A DNA stretch of 8,827 nt from assembly GCA_012727745.1 (NCBI GenBank), contig JAAYGJ010000091.1:1-8827 (forward strand), written 5' to 3'. Numbering within the stretch: the first letter of the stretch is position 1; each line of letters starts with the position of its first letter. This document shows positions 5,076 to 8,827 of the stretch, piece after piece. Source of the DNA: Clostridia bacterium. Its GTDB lineage: Bacteria; Bacillota; DSM-521; Neomoorellales; Neomoorellaceae. The notes beneath the pieces were generated by a model. That model did not search any database, had not been told where the DNA came from, and was given only the letters and a program-made list of their open reading frames with translations. The position numbers were made by a program, and so were the translations under genes.

Positions 5076-6968
5076 GTGAAAATTTTACAACGGCTGGACA
5101 GCTACCGTCAGGAGATGGAAAGGCTGAGCTGGGAAGGAACCTTTGCCCAATACCTGGAAATGGTCTGCCGTAACCCCCAATTGGCGCAGTTAGCTCATGC
5201 CCGGATTTATAATATGATTCTTGCTGCCGGAACGGAAGAAGTTAACGGTATCAAACGATATAACTTTTTTAAAGATGAGATTTTCGGCCTGGAGCTTACT
5301 TTGAAAAAGCTGGTAGAGGAGTATTTTCATTCTGCCGCCTGCCGCCTGGATGTGCGTAAGCGTATCCTGTTGCTTATGGGGCCGGTCAGTGGCGGCAAGT
5401 CAACAATAGTGAACTTGTTGAAGCGGGGGCTAGAAAAGTACAGCCGTACTGAGGCCGGGGCTCTGTATGCTATCAAGGATTGCCCCATGCACGAGGAACC
5501 ATTGCATCTGATACCAAAAGAGTTGCGCTCGGAATTCCAGCAGGAATATGGCATTTATATTGAAGGTAATCTTTGTCCCATCTGCCAGCTAATGGTTGAA
5601 GAAAAATATCAGGGGCGGATAGAGGAGGTGCCGGTAAAAAGGATTATCCTTTCAGAAGAAAAACGGGTTGGCATTGGCACTTTCAGCCCCTCTGACCCCA
5701 AATCCCAGGATATTGCCGAACTAACAGGTAGCGTGGACTTTTCTACCATTGCCGAGTACGGCTCGGAATCAGACCCCCGGGCTTACCGTTTTGACGGGGA
5801 GCTAAACATAGCCAACCGGGGCATAATGGAATTTCAGGAAATGTTGAAATGTGATGAAAAGTTTTTATATAATCTTTTAAGTTTATCCCAGGAAGGTAAT
5901 TTTAAAGCAGGACGCTTTGCCCTCATTTCCGCCGACGAAGTAATTATAGCCCACACTAACGAAGCTGAATATCGTTCTTTTATCAACAACCCTAAAAATG
6001 AAGCTTTGCGTTCCAGGATCCTGGTTGTTACTGTTCCCTATAACCTAAAAGTCAGCGATGAAGTCAAAATTTACCAAAAGCTAATTCGCCAGAGCGATAT
6101 TGATGTACATATAGCCCCTTACGCCCTGCAGGTGGCAGCTATCTTCTCAGTTTTATCCCGTTTAAAGGAATCTAAAAAGCAGGGCATGGATATCATGAAG
6201 AAATTAAAATTATATAACGGTGAGGACGTGGATGGCTTCAATCATAAGGACATTGCCGAATTGATGCAGGAAGCTGAAGGTGAGGGCATGACCGGGGTAG
6301 ATCCCCGCTATGTCATTAACCGTATCTCTAGTGCCTTGATTACCGCTGATACTCGCTGTATCAATGCCCTGGATATCCTCAGGGCTTTAAAGGAAGGCCT
6401 GGACCAGCATCCTTCTATCACCCGGGAAGAAAGGGAACGCTATATCAATTATATTGCGCTGACGCGCCAGGAGTATGACGAGCTGGCAAAAAAAGAAGTT
6501 CAACGGGCTTTTGTATATTCTTACGAAGAATCGGCCCGGGCCCTGTTTAACAACTACCTGGATAATGTGGAGGCTTATGTTAATAAGGCTAAGGTCCGCG
6601 ACCCCATTACTGGGGAAGAGCTGGAACCCGATGAAAAGCTGATGCGTTCTATCGAGGAGCAAATAGGTGTTACTGACAATGCTAAAAAGGCTTTCCGGGA
6701 AGAAATCCTGATTCGCCTATCTTCTTACGCGCGCAAAGGCAAAATTTTTGACTATAATTCCCACGAGCGTCTGCGGGAAGCGATTGAAAAGAAATTGTTT
6801 GCCGATTTAAAGGATGTTGTTAAAATTACTACTTCTACCCGAACCCCTGATCCGGAACAACTAAAACGCATTAATGCGGTTATTGAACGATTGATACAGG
6901 AGTACGGGTATTGCCCGGTCTGTGCCAATGAGCTGTTAAAGTATACCGGCAGTCTTTTAAACCGTTAA
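5076..6968 (+). CDS. prkA: PrkA family AAA+ serine protein kinase
   Basis: A 630-residue protein of the size and sequence type of Bacillus PrkA. The N-terminal AAA+ domain has Walker A GPVSGGKST (102-110) and the conserved FSPSDPKSQDIAELTGS block (203-219), and the C-terminal PrkA domain includes KAFREEILIRLSSYARKG (538-555). Homologues are described as serine protein kinases (YeaG in enterobacteria) and, in Bacillus, as an ATP-dependent protease needed for sporulation; the biochemical role is unsettled. The frame extends to a TTG at 5046, but the GTG at 5076 follows a very strong SD (AAGGAGGAGGG, 5058-5068, seven bases' spacing). Unusual are two CPxC pairs, CPIC (167-170) and CPVC (613-616), where the Bacillus protein, as I recall it, has no cysteines. 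yhbH follows 16 bases downstream in an apparent operon. Confidence 0.95.
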   Translation: MKILQRLDSYRQEMERLSWEGTFAQYLEMVCRNPQLAQLAHARIYNMILAAGTEEVNGIKRYNFFKDEIFGLELTLKKLVEEYFHSAACRLDVRKRILLLMGPVSGGKSTIVNLLKRGLEKYSRTEAGALYAIKDCPMHEEPLHLIPKELRSEFQQEYGIYIEGNLCPICQLMVEEKYQGRIEEVPVKRIILSEEKRVGIGTFSPSDPKSQDIAELTGSVDFSTIAEYGSESDPRAYRFDGELNIANRGIMEFQEMLKCDEKFLYNLLSLSQEGNFKAGRFALISADEVIIAHTNEAEYRSFINNPKNEALRSRILVVTVPYNLKVSDEVKIYQKLIRQSDIDVHIAPYALQVAAIFSVLSRLKESKKQGMDIMKKLKLYNGEDVDGFNHKDIAELMQEAEGEGMTGVDPRYVINRISSALITADTRCINALDILRALKEGLDQHPSITREERERYINYIALTRQEYDELAKKEVQRAFVYSYEESARALFNNYLDNVEAYVNKAKVRDPITGEELEPDEKLMRSIEEQIGVTDNAKKAFREEILIRLSSYARKGKIFDYNSHERLREAIEKKLFADLKDVVKITTSTRTPDPEQLKRINAVIERLIQEYGYCPVCANELLKYTGSLLNR

Positions 6969-6984
6969 TCCGGGGGTCGCGGTG

Positions 6985-8133
6985 ATGGATAAGAATTATA
7001 TACTTTCTAAAGAAGACTGGTCCCTGCACCGCAAGGGGTATCTCGACCAGCAGCGTCACCAGGAAAAGGTCAGAGAGGTTATTGCCAGGAACCTGCCCCA
7101 GATTATCAGCGAAGAAAGCATTATTATGGGCAAGGATAAAAAAATTATTCGCATACCGATCCGTAGTTTGGAAGAATACCGCTTTTGCTTTAAACGTCAG
7201 GGTTTGCAGGCAGGCCAGGGTAGGGGGGGCACCAGAAAAGGAGATATCCTTGGTCGCGATTACGGCAGTGGGAGCGCTCCGGGTGCTGGCGCTGGGGACC
7301 AGCCAGGAGTTGATTACTATGAAGCAGAGGTAACCCTGGAAGAAATCGAGGAAATGCTTTTTAGCGAGCTGGAGCTCCCCAGTTTACAGGACAAAAAGAA
7401 ACGATTGCTGGTCTCACCAGCTTATGAGTTCCGGGATGTTCGTTCCAAAGGGCTGCTGGGTAATCTGGACAAAAAACGTACACTGCTGGAAAACTTAAAA
7501 CGTAACGCTATTAAAGGCAAGGCAACTATCGGGGGCATAATTCCTGAGGATTTACGCTATAAAACTTGGGAGGATAAATTCAAGTTTGAAACCAGCGCTG
7601 TGGTGCTGGCAATGATGGACACCTCCGGGTCGATGGGCACCCATGAAAAGTATATAGCGCGCACTTTTTTCTTTTGGATGCTGCGTTTTTTGCGCAGTAA
7701 ATACCAGCGGGTTGAGGTAGTATTTATTGCTCACCATACCCGCGCCAGGGAGGTAAGCGAAAGCGAATTTTTTGTCAAGGGGGAAAGCGGGGGTACCCGC
7801 TGCTCTTCTGCTTACCGCCTGGCCCTGGAAATAATTGACCGGCGCTACCCGCCGGCTGAGTATAATGTCTATCCCTTTCATTTTTCGGATGGTGATAATC
7901 TTCCCAGCGATAATGAAGTTTGTCTGGAAGCTGTCAGGAGGCTGCTAACCAGAGTTAACCTGCTCGGTTACGGCGAGATTGTCAATCCTTACTTCCGCAC
8001 CGGCACCTTGATGAGTACGCTGAAAAGAGTCAAAGATGACAAGCTGGTTACAGTTGAAATTAAGGATAGAAATGATGTTTATCAGGCCTTGCGACAATTT
8101 TTTAGCGCCAGGAGTGCCGGCAACGGTATCTAA
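6985..8133 (+). CDS. yhbH: YhbH/YeaH family (DUF444, UPF0229) VWA-like protein
   Basis: A 382-residue member of the YhbH/YeaH family, which is almost always found beside prkA/yeaG and often spoVR/ycgB, and is tied to sporulation (Firmicutes) or nitrogen-starvation and stress responses (enterobacteria). The N-terminal half has the glycine-rich FKRQGLQAGQGRGGTRKGD segment (69-87). The C-terminal half is a von Willebrand factor A-like domain with a MIDAS metal site DTSGS (D212, S214, S216), GGTRCSSAY (T271) and FSDGDN (D302). Such a site usually mediates metal-dependent partner binding, here probably with PrkA. Its ATG follows GGGGGT by eight bases; an overlapping GTG at 6982 would add one residue. 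No clear terminator follows the stop. Confidence 0.93.
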   Translation: MDKNYILSKEDWSLHRKGYLDQQRHQEKVREVIARNLPQIISEESIIMGKDKKIIRIPIRSLEEYRFCFKRQGLQAGQGRGGTRKGDILGRDYGSGSAPGAGAGDQPGVDYYEAEVTLEEIEEMLFSELELPSLQDKKKRLLVSPAYEFRDVRSKGLLGNLDKKRTLLENLKRNAIKGKATIGGIIPEDLRYKTWEDKFKFETSAVVLAMMDTSGSMGTHEKYIARTFFFWMLRFLRSKYQRVEVVFIAHHTRAREVSESEFFVKGESGGTRCSSAYRLALEIIDRRYPPAEYNVYPFHFSDGDNLPSDNEVCLEAVRRLLTRVNLLGYGEIVNPYFRTGTLMSTLKRVKDDKLVTVEIKDRNDVYQALRQFFSARSAGNGI

Positions 8134-8196
8134 AACAAGCGAACTTTTACCATATAACTTTTATTACGCAGCTGTACAACTCCTGTAAAAAATTCC

Positions 8197-8225
8197 TTGA
8201 CATATATTATGGCCAAGGGTATAGT
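8197..8225 (+). promoter_or_regulatory. Strong sigma-A promoter of the S-box/metY unit
   Basis: Consensus -35 TTGACA (8197-8202), exactly 17 bases, then -10 TATAGT (8220-8225). It is the best promoter in the window. A start near 8232 would put about 28 bases before the riboswitch P1 stem. Such a strong promoter suits attenuation control, in which the riboswitch alone sets output. Confidence 0.85.
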
Positions 8226-8259
8226 CTTTTCTAAGACAATAACAAAATATAAAGAAAAT

Positions 8260-8414
8260 CTCTTATCCAGAGTGGTGGAGGGACTGGCCCGATGAAACCC
8301 GGCAACCGCTTCCCTAGTTCGGACGGGAAGATCAGGTGCCAATTCCAGCAGGGCAGATGCCCTGAAAGATAAGAGGGGAAAAGCAGACCCTCTTTCTTTT
8401 AAAGAGGGTTTTTT
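8260..8414 (+). promoter_or_regulatory. SAM-I (S-box) riboswitch with terminator platform
   Basis: The aptamer spans 8260-8375. P1 is formed by CTCTTATC (8260-8267) and GATAAGAG (8368-8375). The conserved S-box core is intact: AGAGTGGTGGAGGGACTGG (8269-8287), GATGAAACCCGGCAACC (8291-8307), GGTGCCAATTCC (8335-8346) and GAAAGATAAG (8364-8373). P3 is CTTCCC/GGGAAG (8309-8314, 8325-8330) and P4 is CAGGGC/GCCCTG (8349-8354, 8359-8364). AAGAGGG (8371-8377) can pair either in P1 or with CCCTCTT (8388-8394), an antiterminator that excludes the terminator hairpin. With S-adenosylmethionine bound, P1 forms and the terminator stops transcription. When it is scarce, metY is read through. The downstream gene, for homocysteine synthesis, fits perfectly. 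Confidence 0.97.
8387..8414 (+). terminator. S-box expression-platform terminator
   Basis: A perfect nine-pair stem ACCCTCTTT (8387-8395) with AAAGAGGGT (8401-8409), five-base loop, followed by a run of T to 8414. It lies 48 bases before the metY start and is the ligand-induced intrinsic terminator of the riboswitch. Confidence 0.92.
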
Positions 8415-8462
8415 ATTCCCCGGTAGTGAATGCTAAAGTTAAAATTAGAGAGGGGAAAGAAA

Positions 8463-8827
8463 ATGAGTCAACAAAAATACCACTTTGATACGCTGGCCAT
8501 TCATGCCGGCCAGCAAGCTGACCCGGCTACAGGTGCCTGCGCCGTACCTATTTACCAGACCAGTTCCTATGTGTTTAGAGACGCCGACCATGCAGCCGCT
8601 CTGTTTGACCTCAGTGAGCCTGGGAATATTTATACCCGCATCGGTAACCCCACGACTGACGTATTTGAGCGGAGAATGGCAGCTCTGGAAGGCGGAATAG
8701 GAGCATTGGCTACCGCTTCCGGCCAGGCAGCAATAGTCCTTGCTATCACTAATATTGCCACTGCTGGGGAGGAAATTGTTGCTTCGGCCAGCCTTTACGG
8801 CGGCACCTACAGCCTGTTTAATGCCAC
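8463..8827 (+). CDS. metY: O-acetylhomoserine sulfhydrylase (N-terminal part, runs off right edge)
   Basis: The first 121 codons of a Cys/Met-metabolism PLP-dependent enzyme, open to the right edge. The start MSQQKYHFDTLAIHAGQQ is typical of O-acetylhomoserine aminocarboxypropyltransferase, which makes homocysteine from O-acetylhomoserine and sulfide. PIYQTSSYVF (29-38), YTRIGNPTTDVFERR (57-71) and ALEGG (74-78) are family signatures. ASGQAAI (84-90) is the phosphate-cup region of the cofactor site, and SLYGGTYSL (109-117) follows. The PLP-binding lysine would lie beyond the edge. The ATG follows GAGAGGGG by seven bases. The S-box upstream confirms a methionine-cycle role. Cystathionine gamma-synthase or another relative is less likely, given the N-terminus. 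Confidence 0.92.
   Translation, partial: MSQQKYHFDTLAIHAGQQADPATGACAVPIYQTSSYVFRDADHAAALFDLSEPGNIYTRIGNPTTDVFERRMAALEGGIGALATASGQAAIVLAITNIATAGEEIVASASLYGGTYSLFNA

Noticed and set aside
7552..7881. Minus-strand open frame of 109 codons inside yhbH
   Set aside because: It lies opposite the conserved MIDAS region of YhbH and has no motif or plausible SD.
8163..8190. Terminator after yhbH
   Set aside because: Only a four-pair stem (TACA/TGTA) before a short A-run was found; too weak to support.

Overview
The window looks like a chromosomal segment of an endospore-forming, anaerobic Firmicute, most like the Peptococcaceae / Desulfotomaculum / Moorella group. Several features point there. The prkA-yhbH pair closely resembles the Bacillus sporulation/stress proteins. 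A cysteine-rich LysM-repeat protein has a sigma-K-like promoter. The O-acetylhomoserine sulfhydrylase gene is preceded by a textbook S-box (SAM-I) riboswitch with a transcription terminator. Shine-Dalgarno sequences are strong and purine rich, and base composition is moderate. The genus is inference; the sequence alone does not fix it.

Layout. Positions 1-413 (minus) hold the N-terminal part of a LysM tandem-repeat protein that runs off the left edge. It diverges from an AMP-forming acyl-CoA synthetase (606-2093, plus), which ends in a strong hairpin. From about 2199 to 2374 lies a leader that can fold extensively and has a good -10 box. It leads into a 51-codon zinc-ribbon protein (2375-2530) and then epoxyqueuosine reductase queG (2564-3673). 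A bidirectional terminator separates queG from a convergent archaeal-type cupin glucose-6-phosphate isomerase (3726-4460, minus). Upstream of that, on the same strand, is an unrecognised 156-codon protein (4535-5005, minus). It is divergent from prkA (5076-6968, plus), which is followed 16 bases later by yhbH (6985-8133). The usual third partner spoVR is not in the window. The last part carries a near-consensus sigma-A promoter, the S-box riboswitch with terminator and antiterminator, and the first 121 codons of metY (8463 to the right edge).

How the genes fit together. Most are separate transcription units for unrelated jobs: fatty-acid activation, queuosine tRNA modification, hexose-phosphate isomerisation and methionine/homocysteine synthesis. 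The clear co-transcribed pair is prkA-yhbH; the small zinc-ribbon gene and queG probably share a transcript. No CRISPR, insertion sequence, phage or tRNA/rRNA gene was found. The least explained parts are the structured leader at 2199-2374, the unknown protein at 4535-5005, and a pair of CPxC motifs in PrkA that may form a zinc site.
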